Positions 35,360 to 43,688 are shown, numbered from the stretch's first letter. The stretch is DNA of 64,000 bases from Sporosarcina sp. FSL K6-1508 (GCF_038007465.1 NZ_JBBOXF010000001.1:4289001-4353000); one strand, 5' to 3'. Made by a program: numbers and translations. The notes: a model not told the origin generated them from the letters alone.

Positions 35360-36280
35360 GTGGTCGATGGGATGCATGCACGCCTTTATAATATGATAAA
35401 TCTTTCTGTCGTGTGGGGGCTTATCATTTTGTTCATTTTACAGCCAAGTATTGCACATGCGGGAGCCAAAGCCGGGGGGCAATTGTTTATCCATGCGCTG
35501 CTTCCTTATTTACTACCCTATATCATATTGACACAATGGCTCTTAAAAATGCCCAGCCGTACAGGTAAAGTACCAAAGTGGAGGCGTTTTTTGAAAGCAT
35601 ACGTGCTCGGTTCATTCGGCGGATTTCCTGTCGGTGCCGTAACAGTAACCGAAATGATGAAAAACGGTGAATTATCTCAGAAGCAAAGCGGTCTACTTCT
35701 AGCTGCATGCCATGCACCCGGGCCGATGTTCATCATTGGATTCGTCGGAACAGAACTATTTGGTAATGTAGGTTCAGGGTGGAAGTTGCTTGCAGCCATC
35801 CATATCGCGAATATTTTATTCTTTTTACTGGCATTGGCATTTCTGCATCGCGGAAACGATACAGAAATACCTCATTTACAACCTCCGAAGAAAGAACAAG
35901 GAATACCGCTCCTCGATGCTATCAAGGAAAGTTCGACGATCATTATTCTTGTCGCGACGACTGTTATTTTCTTTTCGGCGCTCGGGACTGTTTTATCGAC
36001 AGTCTTTACTTCTGCATTCACAGTGGAAATGGGGATTTCAAAAACCTTTGCGTTGGCTATTTTTGAAATGACGTCGGGTGTCCAATCTGCGACAGATCAC
36101 TTTTACGGTCTGCCGATTTTCCCTTTTCTTATCGCAGCAATTATCTCCATGAACGGATTGAGCATCCATATGCAAGTTTTCGTCATCGCAAAAACCAGTG
36201 ACATCTCGATGACCCCGTACGTAATCGGACGAATCTGGAGTATCATACTCGTTCCAATAATCTTCTACCTTATCTATTAA
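35360..36280 (+). CDS. ylbJ: YlbJ, sporulation integral membrane protein
   Basis: About 306 aa with eight or so membrane segments. It has the nucleoside-recognition-like (Gate) signature segments LGSFGGFPVGAVTV and LAACHAPGPMFIIGFVG. In B. subtilis YlbJ is made in the mother cell under sigma-E and is needed for spore heat resistance. Start choice: GTG at 35360, 8 nt after AAAGGAG; a GTG at 35351 overlaps that site. It is divergent from ylbL. Confidence 0.92.
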   Translation: MVDGMHARLYNMINLSVVWGLIILFILQPSIAHAGAKAGGQLFIHALLPYLLPYIILTQWLLKMPSRTGKVPKWRRFLKAYVLGSFGGFPVGAVTVTEMMKNGELSQKQSGLLLAACHAPGPMFIIGFVGTELFGNVGSGWKLLAAIHIANILFFLLALAFLHRGNDTEIPHLQPPKKEQGIPLLDAIKESSTIIILVATTVIFFSALGTVLSTVFTSAFTVEMGISKTFALAIFEMTSGVQSATDHFYGLPIFPFLIAAIISMNGLSIHMQVFVIAKTSDISMTPYVIGRIWSIILVPIIFYLIY

Positions 36281-36294
36281 ATTGAACTACCCCC

Positions 36295-36321
36295 ACTTTC
36301 ACTTCGGTTAGAAGTGAGAGT
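36295..36321 (+). terminator. Terminator of ylbJ
   Basis: ACTTTCACTTC, loop GGTTA, GAAGTGAGAGT (one G-U pair), then a CTTCTTTC tract. It begins 15 nt after the stop codon. Confidence 0.7.
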
Positions 36322-36345
36322 CTTCTTTCGGAAAAAAAATAAAAT

Positions 36346-36377
36346 GGTTATGATGAAAATTCAATTTCATCATAACC
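36346..36377 (-). terminator. Terminator of coaD
   Basis: GGTTATGATGAAA and its complement form a 13-bp stem with a 6-nt loop. ATTTTATTTTTTTT follows on the minus strand, 10 nt after the coaD stop. Confidence 0.9.
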
Positions 36378-36386
36378 ACTTAACAA

Positions 36387-36872
36387 TCATCGTGTTTCGT
36401 ATTTCTTTTTCAATGCCTCTTCAACTTGCAACGGTACAAGTCCTGAGATTTCGCCGCCGTACTTTGCTACTTCTTTGACAATACTCGAACTGAGGAACGA
36501 ATACTGATTGTTCGTCATGATGAAAAATGTCTCGATGCTTTCATCAAGAAACCTGTTCATGGACGTAATCTGCATTTCATACTCAAAATCGGAAACCGCA
36601 CGCAATCCGCGAACAATTACAGATGCCCCGACATTTTTAGCATAATCAACAAGCAACCCGGAAGACGACTCCACTTTTACGTTCGGCAACACGGACGTCA
36701 CCTCTTCAATTAGCGCCACCCTCTCTTCAACAGAAAACAGTGAGTTTTTTGATGAATTATTCATCACAGCGACTCTGACATCACCGAATACCCTTGCCGC
36801 CCTTTTAATAATATCCAAATGCCCATTCGTCAACGGATCAAAACTTCCAGGCACAACTGCAATTTTCGACAT
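36387..36872 (-). CDS. coaD: Phosphopantetheine adenylyltransferase
   Basis: 161 aa, the usual length. The nucleotidyltransferase motif VPGSFDPLTNGHLDII is at the N-terminus, the RGLRAVSDFEYE segment near residue 90, and YSFLSSSIVKEVAKYGG near residue 120. It makes dephospho-CoA from phosphopantetheine and ATP. The ATG at 36872 has GAGGT upstream; a longer frame to 36917 overlaps rsmD. The rsmD-coaD pairing is conserved in Firmicutes. Confidence 0.96.
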   Translation of the reverse strand: MSKIAVVPGSFDPLTNGHLDIIKRAARVFGDVRVAVMNNSSKNSLFSVEERVALIEEVTSVLPNVKVESSSGLLVDYAKNVGASVIVRGLRAVSDFEYEMQITSMNRFLDESIETFFIMTNNQYSFLSSSIVKEVAKYGGEISGLVPLQVEEALKKKYETR

Positions 36873-36882
36873 TATTGAAACC

Positions 36883-37431
36883 TCATTTCTCATAAATAGA
36901 TACAGCGCTATTTCCATACACTGAACTTTTTATCTTGTGATATGCGCCATATGTTTCCGGTAATTCAAATTGTTTTTCATGCTCGCAAATAATTACTGCA
37001 TTGTCAGCAAGAAGATCCAAGTCAGCAAAGTGCTGCGCAAGATCATAAAATTTCGTTTCTGCATAGGGAGGATCGATAAAAAGCAGATTCGCTTTCTTCT
37101 CTTTCGCTTGCAGGGTTTTGGCGGCAGTTCTTGCATCCGCACGCTGGATATGTAATTGTTCCGTAAAGCGGCACTTTTCAGCATTCGCCTTAATAACGGC
37201 GCACGCTTTGACATTTCTTTCGAATATGAAAGCTTCATCCGCTCCCCTCGATAAAGCTTCGAGGGATAGTGATCCGCTGCCGCCAAATAGTTCTACCGCC
37301 ACTCCGCCATTGAAATAGGGGCCAATTATATTAAATATCGATTCTTTTACCTTATCGGATGTCGGGCGCGTATCCGTGCCTTGTAAGGATTTCAATGGGA
37401 TACCTCTTCTTGTCCCCGCAACAATCCTCAT
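36883..37431 (-). CDS. rsmD: 16S rRNA m2G966 methyltransferase
   Basis: 182 aa SAM-dependent RNA methyltransferase. It has MRIVAGTRRGIPLKSLQGTD at the N-terminus, TSDKVKESIFNII, the SAM loop VELFGGSGSLSLEALSRGA, and the catalytic NPPY-type motif in the form FIDPPYAE. The start overlaps the end of the upstream gene by four bases. Confidence 0.94.
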   Translation of the reverse strand: MRIVAGTRRGIPLKSLQGTDTRPTSDKVKESIFNIIGPYFNGGVAVELFGGSGSLSLEALSRGADEAFIFERNVKACAVIKANAEKCRFTEQLHIQRADARTAAKTLQAKEKKANLLFIDPPYAETKFYDLAQHFADLDLLADNAVIICEHEKQFELPETYGAYHKIKSSVYGNSAVSIYEK

Positions 37432-38864
37432 TTCTTGTCCTCCTCTACCATTGTAGACATTCTTACAATATCAATCGTATCTGCTGTTTTCTCAATGCCT
37501 AAAAGAAATAATCGCTTAAACCAATTCTCTTCAAAATAAAAGTCATCATCGAGCACTTCGAATGGCATCGTAACAACATCGTATTTTTGGTCATTGTAAA
37601 CATAAAAAAGCTCTTTTTTTGGAAATCTAAATGTCCTAGTTTCATTCTTTATGTAGATGGATCGCTCATTCGATGTGACAGTATATCCTGCAAGGCTTAG
37701 AACTTTTTTGGCTGGATATAAGGTTTTATCATCTTTCAATATGACGCGAATACCTGGATTGCTTGTTCCGTCAAATTGGATTTCGCGCGCGTCTTCAATA
37801 AGAAACGGATGAAAAGCCGTATCATCATGTATATTTTTCGTAAAATACGATGTTTTAAAGCCCGTTACCTTCCCGGCTAATGAGTTCAAAACAGTTGCAT
37901 TGATTTCCTGTCCTGTCATATTGTCTAACATTTTTTTGAAATTGCCAAGTTCTCCTGCAGAAATCGATTCAGTCAAAGTCTGATATGCTTTGCGTGACTT
38001 TCCCAATCCCACCGGTTTCTCCCCGAGAATTGAAGCAACCAGCTCAGCCGTCATGCGCTCTTCTTTCGGTATTATAAAACGGGCATACATACTTGACCTG
38101 AGGAATTGATCAGCCAGTTTATCTACGTCAGCATTTTTTGATACAATGAATCTGTTAGAATTGAGAGCTGGATTAGTGTTATCAATGATAATCGTTGACT
38201 GATCCGCATCAATTGCCTTAAGTGCGCTGTCCACTTCCCTCAGACGCTCCGTGCTACCTGCTCCAAATACCGAAAGCCTGTCCCCCGTATATAGAAGCGG
38301 CAAATTGTTCCGCTGCCAATAAAGATCTTTAACATCACCTTTGCCGCTGTATAATGAATAATCAATAGTCGCCATTTTTTTACCGCCTACCTGCTCAAGG
38401 CCGTTCACCCACAATCCCCCGGCTCCTGTTTCATCGCTCATATGGAATAATACAAACGCAGCCGATGAGCCATGCAATGAGACGAAAGGTTCTTTGAATA
38501 GGGCCGTTTTTTTCATAGGTTCCTTTTTGGGTATTTCGTACGAAATTGATTGGCGCTCATTGTCCCCTTCGATAAAGGCTGTAGCATCCTCGTTCAATCG
38601 ATTACAGGAGGTCGCGTCCGCAAGGTAACAGGAACGCTTAGTACTTGCTTCGGGCCAGACAATTTCATGGCGCCCTTCCGATAAACCGCTGAAATGCTGA
38701 CGGATATGAAGTGCATCCGGACGATTTATCACTTCGATTTCCTGTATATGGGTGATACTGTTCGGCTCTTTACCGTCAGCACCTTGTGCTTGAGTAAAAT
38801 GCATATAAATCAAAAGTCCGTTCACAATCAGTAGAAGGATCACAGTTCTAACGATAAATTTCAA
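37428..38864 (-). CDS. Unrecognised exported protein with a degenerate stalk-like domain
   Basis: 478 aa. An N-terminal hydrophobic segment (VRTVILLLIVNGLLIYM) acts as signal peptide or anchor; the rest is hydrophilic and probably extracellular. Residues about 380-450 (ILKDDKTLYPAKKVLSLAGY, then NERSIYIKNETRTFRFPK) have the rhythm of the copper-amine-oxidase-like 'stalk' domains of Firmicute surface proteins, though degraded. Two cysteines at about residues 79 and 86 could form a disulfide. I cannot assign a function. The start is TTG after GGGGTG, and the stop overlaps rsmD, so it is probably in one transcript with rsmD and coaD. Confidence 0.75.
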   Translation of the reverse strand: MKFIVRTVILLLIVNGLLIYMHFTQAQGADGKEPNSITHIQEIEVINRPDALHIRQHFSGLSEGRHEIVWPEASTKRSCYLADATSCNRLNEDATAFIEGDNERQSISYEIPKKEPMKKTALFKEPFVSLHGSSAAFVLFHMSDETGAGGLWVNGLEQVGGKKMATIDYSLYSGKGDVKDLYWQRNNLPLLYTGDRLSVFGAGSTERLREVDSALKAIDADQSTIIIDNTNPALNSNRFIVSKNADVDKLADQFLRSSMYARFIIPKEERMTAELVASILGEKPVGLGKSRKAYQTLTESISAGELGNFKKMLDNMTGQEINATVLNSLAGKVTGFKTSYFTKNIHDDTAFHPFLIEDAREIQFDGTSNPGIRVILKDDKTLYPAKKVLSLAGYTVTSNERSIYIKNETRTFRFPKKELFYVYNDQKYDVVTMPFEVLDDDFYFEENWFKRLFLLGIEKTADTIDIVRMSTMVEEDKK

Positions 38865-38960
38865 ATCCTACACCCCGCAGAATGAATTGATGAATGCACT
38901 TGCGCATTCGGAATGGTATGATGAGTCTAGATTTACGTATTCAGAAAGGTAGTGTTATGT

Positions 38961-39356
38961 ATGATATTAAATCAACGCTTCATAGAGCTTGGCGAAGGAT
39001 ATGGCGACGTTTACGAACTGTGTGAATTGATCAAAACAAATAGCGCGCGTCTGGATAAGACATTCGTCTTATCCTCAAAAACACCGGCGGGGCAAGCTTT
39101 GTCCCTTGCTGCTTCCTTCGCGCCAGCAAATGATAGCCAGTTTATGCCGATTTATATTTGCAGGGAAGGCATCATTCAGCAGGATACCGTCAAATCAAAA
39201 AGAAGATTGCTTTTTGAAGAGGCGGCTGAAAAAGCAGGGAAAACACCAGCTTTTATCGAGTTGAAAAATTCTTCAGAATTTGCGGAACATGAATTGTTTT
39301 ATCAATATACAATTGGTATTCTGCGTCTCAACAAGCTTCTTCCTCCATTAAGATAA
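38961..39356 (+). CDS. Conserved small protein, DUF7147-like
   Basis: 131 aa soluble protein starting MILNQRFIELGEGYGDVYEL. This resembles a family conserved next to ylbG in Bacillaceae (DUF7147, sometimes mislabelled methylthioribose kinase). No catalytic motif is apparent. The ATG at 38961 has AGAAAGGT 10 nt upstream; a GTG at 38952 is an unlikely alternative. It is convergent with ylbG, with 3 bp between stop codons. Confidence 0.72.
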   Translation: MILNQRFIELGEGYGDVYELCELIKTNSARLDKTFVLSSKTPAGQALSLAASFAPANDSQFMPIYICREGIIQQDTVKSKRRLLFEEAAEKAGKTPAFIELKNSSEFAEHELFYQYTIGILRLNKLLPPLR

Positions 39357-39359
39357 TTC

Positions 39360-39632
39360 TTATAATCCGGTTTTATAGTCATATTCTTTCGCTTTATCGG
39401 GCTTAGCGTTTTCGTATTCAGTTTTCACAAATGGACGGTAAGATGGCAAGACCTTTTTAACAGATGGAAGACGTTCTATTTTCCCCATGACCGTATCGAC
39501 ATCCTCCATATTGCAATAAAGGACGACATACTTCATTGTGCGTGATATATAATGAACGTGACCGTACTTCCGAAATGATTTTGCTTGTTTCAAATGATGA
39601 AGATAGACAATAATACCTTGACGATCGATCAT
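39360..39632 (-). CDS. ylbG: YlbG-family protein (DUF2129)
   Basis: 90 aa. MIDRQGIIVYLHHLKQAKSF and a YHISRTMKYVVLY-like segment match DUF2129 proteins, small cytoplasmic proteins of unknown function conserved beside ylbF and rsmD. The ATG at 39632 has GAGGGG 6 nt upstream. A longer frame to 39752 runs into a family A repeat and is not supported. Confidence 0.88.
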   Translation of the reverse strand: MIDRQGIIVYLHHLKQAKSFRKYGHVHYISRTMKYVVLYCNMEDVDTVMGKIERLPSVKKVLPSYRPFVKTEYENAKPDKAKEYDYKTGL

Positions 39633-39691
39633 AGTTTTCCCCTCTTTTCCTAACCCATACAATACCATAGGACTGAAAAGCCCTGCAACAA

Positions 39692-39751
39692 AAGAAAAGC
39701 GGAAGGTGCACACAAGATGCGACTGAAGCGTCCGGCGCTTGGAGCTGGGCA
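39692..39751. repeat. Short family A repeat, copy 6
   Basis: Only about 60 bp: AAAGAAAAGCGGAAGGTGC at one end and GGCGCTTGGAGCTGGGCA at the other, with CGACTGAAGCG between. It is a minimal form, the two arms with almost no core. Confidence 0.7.
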
Positions 39752-39761
39752 CTGAACATTG

Positions 39762-39790
39762 CTGACAACTCTAACCGATTGCATTATAAT
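39762..39790 (+). promoter_or_regulatory. Candidate sigma-A promoter of the glycerophosphodiesterase gene
   Basis: CTGACA (39762-39767), 17-bp spacer, TATAAT (39785-39790), 37 bp upstream of the start codon. Confidence 0.65.
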
Positions 39791-39826
39791 GGGGACAGTA
39801 TATTTGATTTATAAGGAGGTTCCTGA

Positions 39827-40738
39827 ATGGGTAGAAAAACAAATGTGGCCCTTACGGTAGGTGCGGCCAGTGTTGCCGCATGGGCAGCTTCTAAAGTTGT
39901 CGTAAAACCGGTGCCTCGTGAAGGTAAAAAAGCACTCGCCTTTGAAAAGCCAGTCATTCTTGCTCATCGGGGTGGTCTTTTGGAGGCTCCTGAGAACACA
40001 TTAGCCGCATTTTCAAAATCGGCTGAGCTTGGCGTACATGGGTATGCGGTCGACATCCGATTAACAAAAGATGAAGAGATTATAGTCTTCCACGACGAAT
40101 TTGCAGATCGAACAACAGATTTCTCCGGCAGAATTGCTGACTACACACTAAGCGAATTAAAAATGGCTGATGCAGGCTATCGCTTTGAAGATACAGAAGG
40201 AAATTATCCTTATCGTGGAATGAATGAAGAAATCCTTTCGCTTCGTGAACTGATACAAAAGTTCCCTCACATGCTTATCGCCATCAATCTGAAAGATTCT
40301 CCGGATACATATGAAGGCAGCTTGATGCCTTCCAAGCTTTGGAGACTGCTTGAAGAGCTAGGGGCCGAGGATTGTGTCGCTGTCACAAGTCCCTATGATG
40401 AACAGACCGACAGATTCAACTTATATGCACAAAACAAAGTAGCAACCGGTGCGGGAGATAACGAAGTGAAAAAAGCATACGCTTCTTTGACAAGTATGTT
40501 AGGCCATCTATATAGCCCGGGTGCAGATTTGTTCAGAGTTCCAGAGAAACTCGGTGTCTTTTCCCTCGGCACAGAAAACTTCATCAATTTTCTAGCCCAA
40601 ATGAACGTCCCTGTTTATTTTGAAGATGTGAATGATAAAGATACTTTCATCAAACTTTTGCATGCTGGGGCAGCAGGTTTCATCACGGATCGTCCCACTG
40701 TCGCAATGGAGATTGTACAAGAAAATACAGGTCAATGA
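39827..40738 (+). CDS. Glycerophosphodiester phosphodiesterase
   Basis: 303 aa. The GDPD catalytic signature is clear: ILAHRGGLLEAPENTLAAF (residues about 44-62) with the catalytic histidine and ENT, then the metal/base region DIRLTKDEEIIVFHDE. It hydrolyses glycerophosphodiesters to glycerol-3-phosphate and an alcohol. A weakly hydrophobic N-terminus (ALTVGAASVAAWAASKVVV) suggests membrane anchoring. The ATG has AAGGAGG upstream. The gene is flanked by repeats and is not part of the core Bacillus order here. Confidence 0.9.
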   Translation: MGRKTNVALTVGAASVAAWAASKVVVKPVPREGKKALAFEKPVILAHRGGLLEAPENTLAAFSKSAELGVHGYAVDIRLTKDEEIIVFHDEFADRTTDFSGRIADYTLSELKMADAGYRFEDTEGNYPYRGMNEEILSLRELIQKFPHMLIAINLKDSPDTYEGSLMPSKLWRLLEELGAEDCVAVTSPYDEQTDRFNLYAQNKVATGAGDNEVKKAYASLTSMLGHLYSPGADLFRVPEKLGVFSLGTENFINFLAQMNVPVYFEDVNDKDTFIKLLHAGAAGFITDRPTVAMEIVQENTGQ

Positions 40739-41017
40739 ACAATTACGGTGGAGTTCAGATGTGAATAATCACGTTTCGCAGGTTATCCACAGTACATGAT
40801 TTGCTAATTTTCCAAGCTAAATGAATACGGCATATGCGCTTTTCAAGGGATTTTGGAAGGCCACTGAAAAAACCCCAATACTTGGAACGCATTAGAAATC
40901 TTATTAATACCGCTTCGACGCTTTGTGGATGCCTCCCTCGATAAGCCAGAAAGAAGATCACTTGGGAGACATCCCTCCCTGCTTTGTCGCTCCGGTTACC
41001 ACGAAGTCGCTCCTTCG
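40739..41017. other. Intergenic region downstream of the glycerophosphodiesterase gene
   Basis: About 280 bp without a supported gene. A single perfect DnaA-type 9-mer TTATCCACA is at 40783-40791. The right part (40940-41015) has repeat-like, GC-richer sequence that does not match the left end of the MITE-like copy at 49 kb. Confidence 0.5.
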
Positions 41018-41249
41018 CTGGATTGTCTATATGAGAAAAAGTATTTCATTATCTGAGATAAAATCTGCAACCTGGAGTGCATCTTTCTTGACTATAATTA
41101 ATGTCAACTAGTACTTACCTTATAATCTCGGTATATACATCTTAAAATCATATTTTTCTCGATAATGGACACCCTAACGCAGGCGCAGCAAAGGCATCCC
41201 CACTGGCCACAGCAGATTCAATGGGATTCTTTAATTCAACATATATAGA
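41018..41249. repeat. MITE-like dispersed element, family C copy 1
   Basis: About 232 bp that align closely with 49053-49360. Shared landmarks include CTGGATTGTCTATATGAGAA, AAATCTGCAACCTGGAG, CATCTTTCTTGA, ATAATCTCGG, CTCGATAATG-ACACCCTA and GCAGATTCAATGGGATTC. The right end carries the inverted form of the element end; the left end is replaced by other sequence. No reading frame is shared. Confidence 0.88.
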
Positions 41250-41252
41250 ACG

Positions 41253-41306
41253 AAAACAGGTTGCATCACATGTCGACTTTCCGACACGGATACAACCTGT
41301 TTTTTT
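41253..41306 (+). terminator. Two-tier terminator hairpin
   Basis: AAAACAGGTTG and CAACCTGTTTT pair, with an inner TGTCG/CGACA stem, followed by a T run (41300-41306). It is 500 bp beyond the glycerophosphodiesterase stop, so it may end a transcript crossing the repeat element or belong to an unseen small RNA. Confidence 0.7.
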
Positions 41307-41372
41307 AATGTTTAGACTCCGGACAGCGTCCTACACTTTTCGGGTCTATCTAGGCATTTGCACTTTTCTTAC

Positions 41373-41463
41373 TGTCTAGGCTTCAGCGCCTAGCCCCTTG
41401 AGTCGCTTCAGTTTAAGTTAAAGGCAAAGGGCGCCTTTATCTTAAGGCCTTCCAACGCTTTTC
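41373..41463. repeat. Dispersed modular repeat, family A copy 7
   Basis: GTCTAGGCTTCAGCGCC to AACGCTTTT; the core AGTCGCTTCAG, TTAAGTTAAAGGCAAAGGGC and ATCTTAAGGCC closely matches copy 2 (23667). Confidence 0.82.
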
Positions 41464-41493
41464 GGGTCTTCCCAGGCGCTTGCGCTTTTCTTA

Positions 41494-41638
41494 CTGTCTA
41501 GCTTCAACGCCTAGAGGCTCGGGTCATAAGTCGGTCCGGCTAGGAAGGATTGAACTGCATCCTTCCCGGGCAAAGAACGCCGCTTCGCCAACCCGTCTTA
41601 TGCCTGTCGCCTCTGATCATGCGCTTGCGCTTTTCTTT
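41494..41638. repeat. Dispersed modular repeat, family A copy 8
   Basis: GTCTAGCTTCAACGCCTAGA to ATGCGCTTGCGCTTTTCTT. It carries the AGGAAGGATTGAACTGCATC hairpin module also found in copy 3, then GGGCAAAGAACGCCGCTTCG. It abuts the ylbF stop codon. Confidence 0.82.
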
Positions 41639-41640
41639 TT

Positions 41641-42081
41641 TTAAGCCGAACACGAACAGCCTCCGCCGGTGCCGCAACTTCCGCCACAGGATGAGTCGGA
41701 AAAGAATGCGCTACCAGCCGGGACTTTCACTTCATCCGAAACCGATTTAGCAATGATGGAGCCAATTTCGTCAAATATATATTGAACATCATTTTCAGCT
41801 AATCGAAGCGCCGCAACCTGTTCATTCATATCAAGCTCCCGTTTTTGTACACGGATGCTTTTCATTACTATATTATAATCCGGATGATATCTTCCGAATC
41901 GCTGGACTTCCTCATATCGTTCCTTCATTGCTGCGAAATCTTGAATTGCTTTTACTAGTTTGGCATCCGAATAGACAGCATCGTGAGCTTTACGGTATTC
42001 AGCCACCGCTTCGGAAGCAAGCAACATTCCAGTTAGGTCTTCCGCATCTTCAATGATGGTGATCCATTCGTCAGTCATCAT
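41641..42081 (-). CDS. ylbF: YlbF/RicF, Y-complex protein with cysteine-rich tail
   Basis: 146 aa helical protein of the YlbF/YmcA family (residues about 10-115). Its C-terminal tail CGGSCGTGGGCSCSA has four cysteines that fit the Fe-S-ligating cysteines described for the YlbF-YmcA-YaaT complex in B. subtilis. That complex promotes RNase Y-dependent mRNA maturation and affects competence, biofilm and sporulation. The ATG at 42081 has GGAGGGG 8 nt upstream; an earlier in-frame start overlaps that site. Confidence 0.92.
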   Translation of the reverse strand: MMTDEWITIIEDAEDLTGMLLASEAVAEYRKAHDAVYSDAKLVKAIQDFAAMKERYEEVQRFGRYHPDYNIVMKSIRVQKRELDMNEQVAALRLAENDVQYIFDEIGSIIAKSVSDEVKVPAGSAFFSDSSCGGSCGTGGGCSCSA

Positions 42082-42137
42082 AGAATGATCCCCTCCAATC
42101 ATAACTTATCATACCAGATGAAATGACGTGCATGCAC

Positions 42138-43577
42138 CTATTCAATATTTATTTCTTTAATATCCAAAAATGTTTTTTCAAAGAGCGCCCGTTCCGCTTC
42201 TTCGTAATCAGAAAATGGAAACAAACCATCTGCAGTGTGCTGTGTTTTTTCGTGACCTTTTCCAGCTATGAGGACGATATCTCCTGGTGCCGCACATAGA
42301 ATCGCTTTCCGGATCGCATATTTTCGATCCAGTTCTGCTTCAATAGCCGAACAAGCCCCTCCGAAGCCTTCCATAATATCCGAAATAATTGCTATGGGAT
42401 CCTCATTTCTAGGATTATCTGATGTAACAATGACACTGGAAGAATAAAAAACAGCGAGTTCTCCCATTTCCGCTCTCTTTCCTTTATCGCGCTGACCGCC
42501 GCATCCAAAAACTGTGATCAGTTTCCCATAACACGAATTGGACAGCGTCTGTAATACTGCTTTGAGTGCATCAGGTGTATGCGCATAGTCGACATAAACC
42601 CTTACACCATCCCTCTCTAACTGCTGCAACCTGCCTTCAGGGAGTTGCAGCTTACTGCAATGGTGCACAATATCCACTAAGCTGTAACCAAGAACTAGAA
42701 GCGCGCTAATTGCTGCCAATGCATTCATTCGGTTGTAATGACCCGGAATGCTAGGATTCATTTGAAGTTCCGGAACTCGGACATCAGCAGACGGATCCGT
42801 CCCAAAATAAATCAAAGGAACCGTTGCTTTTTCAACCATTTGTACACATTGTTCATCATCTTTATTGACAATGATTGTTTTTGCCATTCGGATTAAACGC
42901 TTTTTCGCATTGATATAAGCAGACTTTCCACCATGTTCTTCGTAATGATCAGTGCCAATATTCAATAATATTCCTATATCGATCTCGCAATGATCTAAAC
43001 GATTGGACGACAAACCGAGTGAAGATGCTTCAAGAACGATATGTGTGATGTTTTCATCGTTACATTTCTTTAATAAAGGATGAAGGTATTCAGCAGGTAA
43101 GGTTGTCATTTTAGGACAGTCATAGTCAATTTTTATACCATCGAAAAAAATGCCTGTCGTACCGATGACAGCCACCCGATTTCCATAACCTTTCAATAAT
43201 TGACCAATGAAATGAGTAACTGTCGTCTTTCCATTTGTTCCAGTCACCGCAATCACCTTCATTCTCTCAGCAGGATTACCTGCCAACCGAGCACTGGCAT
43301 GGGACATGAACAATGTACAATCTGAAACAGTGATGACAACAATGTCTCCCGGTATTTCTATTACATCAGTTCTATCTATAACGATAGCTTTCGCGCCTTG
43401 CTCAATCGCTTTTTCAATATAGCGCGCACCATCGTTCTCATGACCCTTCCTCGCTACAAACACGTAGCCCTTCTTTACGCGCGAGGAATCTTCGGTGATT
43501 CCCGTGACAACAGTTCTAAGTTTTCCGCCATTGACCGTACAGGGCCAGTCTTTGATAAGCTCTGTTAAAAACAGCAC
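42138..43577 (-). CDS. murE: UDP-MurNAc-tripeptide synthetase, meso-diaminopimelate type (MurE)
   Basis: About 479 aa Mur ligase adding the third peptide residue to UDP-MurNAc-L-Ala-D-Glu. The ATP loop is VTGTNGKTTVTHFIG and the central domain has EASSLGLSSNRLD. DYAHTPDALKAVL follows. The C-terminal domain holds VTSDNPRNEDPIAI and VLIAGKGHEKTQ. DNPR and GKGHE are features of diaminopimelate-adding MurE (E. coli, B. subtilis); lysine-adding enzymes such as the staphylococcal one have DNPA instead. The likely start is GTG at 43577 (VLFLTELIKDW) just after AAGGGGAG; an upstream frame to 43658 would run through the shared promoter region. It lies outside the division cluster and is divergent from an aspartokinase gene. 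Confidence 0.93.
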   Translation of the reverse strand: MLFLTELIKDWPCTVNGGKLRTVVTGITEDSSRVKKGYVFVARKGHENDGARYIEKAIEQGAKAIVIDRTDVIEIPGDIVVITVSDCTLFMSHASARLAGNPAERMKVIAVTGTNGKTTVTHFIGQLLKGYGNRVAVIGTTGIFFDGIKIDYDCPKMTTLPAEYLHPLLKKCNDENITHIVLEASSLGLSSNRLDHCEIDIGILLNIGTDHYEEHGGKSAYINAKKRLIRMAKTIIVNKDDEQCVQMVEKATVPLIYFGTDPSADVRVPELQMNPSIPGHYNRMNALAAISALLVLGYSLVDIVHHCSKLQLPEGRLQQLERDGVRVYVDYAHTPDALKAVLQTLSNSCYGKLITVFGCGGQRDKGKRAEMGELAVFYSSSVIVTSDNPRNEDPIAIISDIMEGFGGACSAIEAELDRKYAIRKAILCAAPGDIVLIAGKGHEKTQHTADGLFPFSDYEEAERALFEKTFLDIKEINIE

Positions 43578-43630
43578 CACTCTCCCCTTCCCGAACATTT
43601 TTCTTTGAAAACGAATATATTGAGAGCGAA

Positions 43631-43665
43631 CATACTTTATCGTATGAAAAGAACTCAATGAACGT
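43631..43665. promoter_or_regulatory. Divergent mother-cell-type promoter motif between murE and aspartokinase
   Basis: The 16-bp near-palindrome CATACTTTATCGTATG (43631-43646) reads CATACGATA on the minus strand and CATACTTTA on the plus strand. Both fit the sigma-K -10 pattern CATANNNTA, and CATACGAT is one mismatch from the sigma-E -10 CATACANT. On the minus strand the sigma-K -35 dinucleotide AC lies exactly 17 bp upstream (43665-43664). On the plus strand AC is 18 bp upstream (43611-43612). I infer sporulation-time transcription in both directions. Confidence 0.5.
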
Positions 43666-43688
43666 CACGAAGAAAGTTGGGAGCCTTT

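Noticed and set aside
39633..39752. N-terminal extension of YlbG
   Set aside because: It reads through a short family A repeat and lacks a ribosome-binding site; the ATG at 39632 has a clear one and matches the family start.
40783..40791. Replication origin suggested by a perfect DnaA 9-mer TTATCCACA
   Set aside because: It is a single box with no cluster, no AT-rich unwinding tract of note and no dnaA/dnaN nearby.
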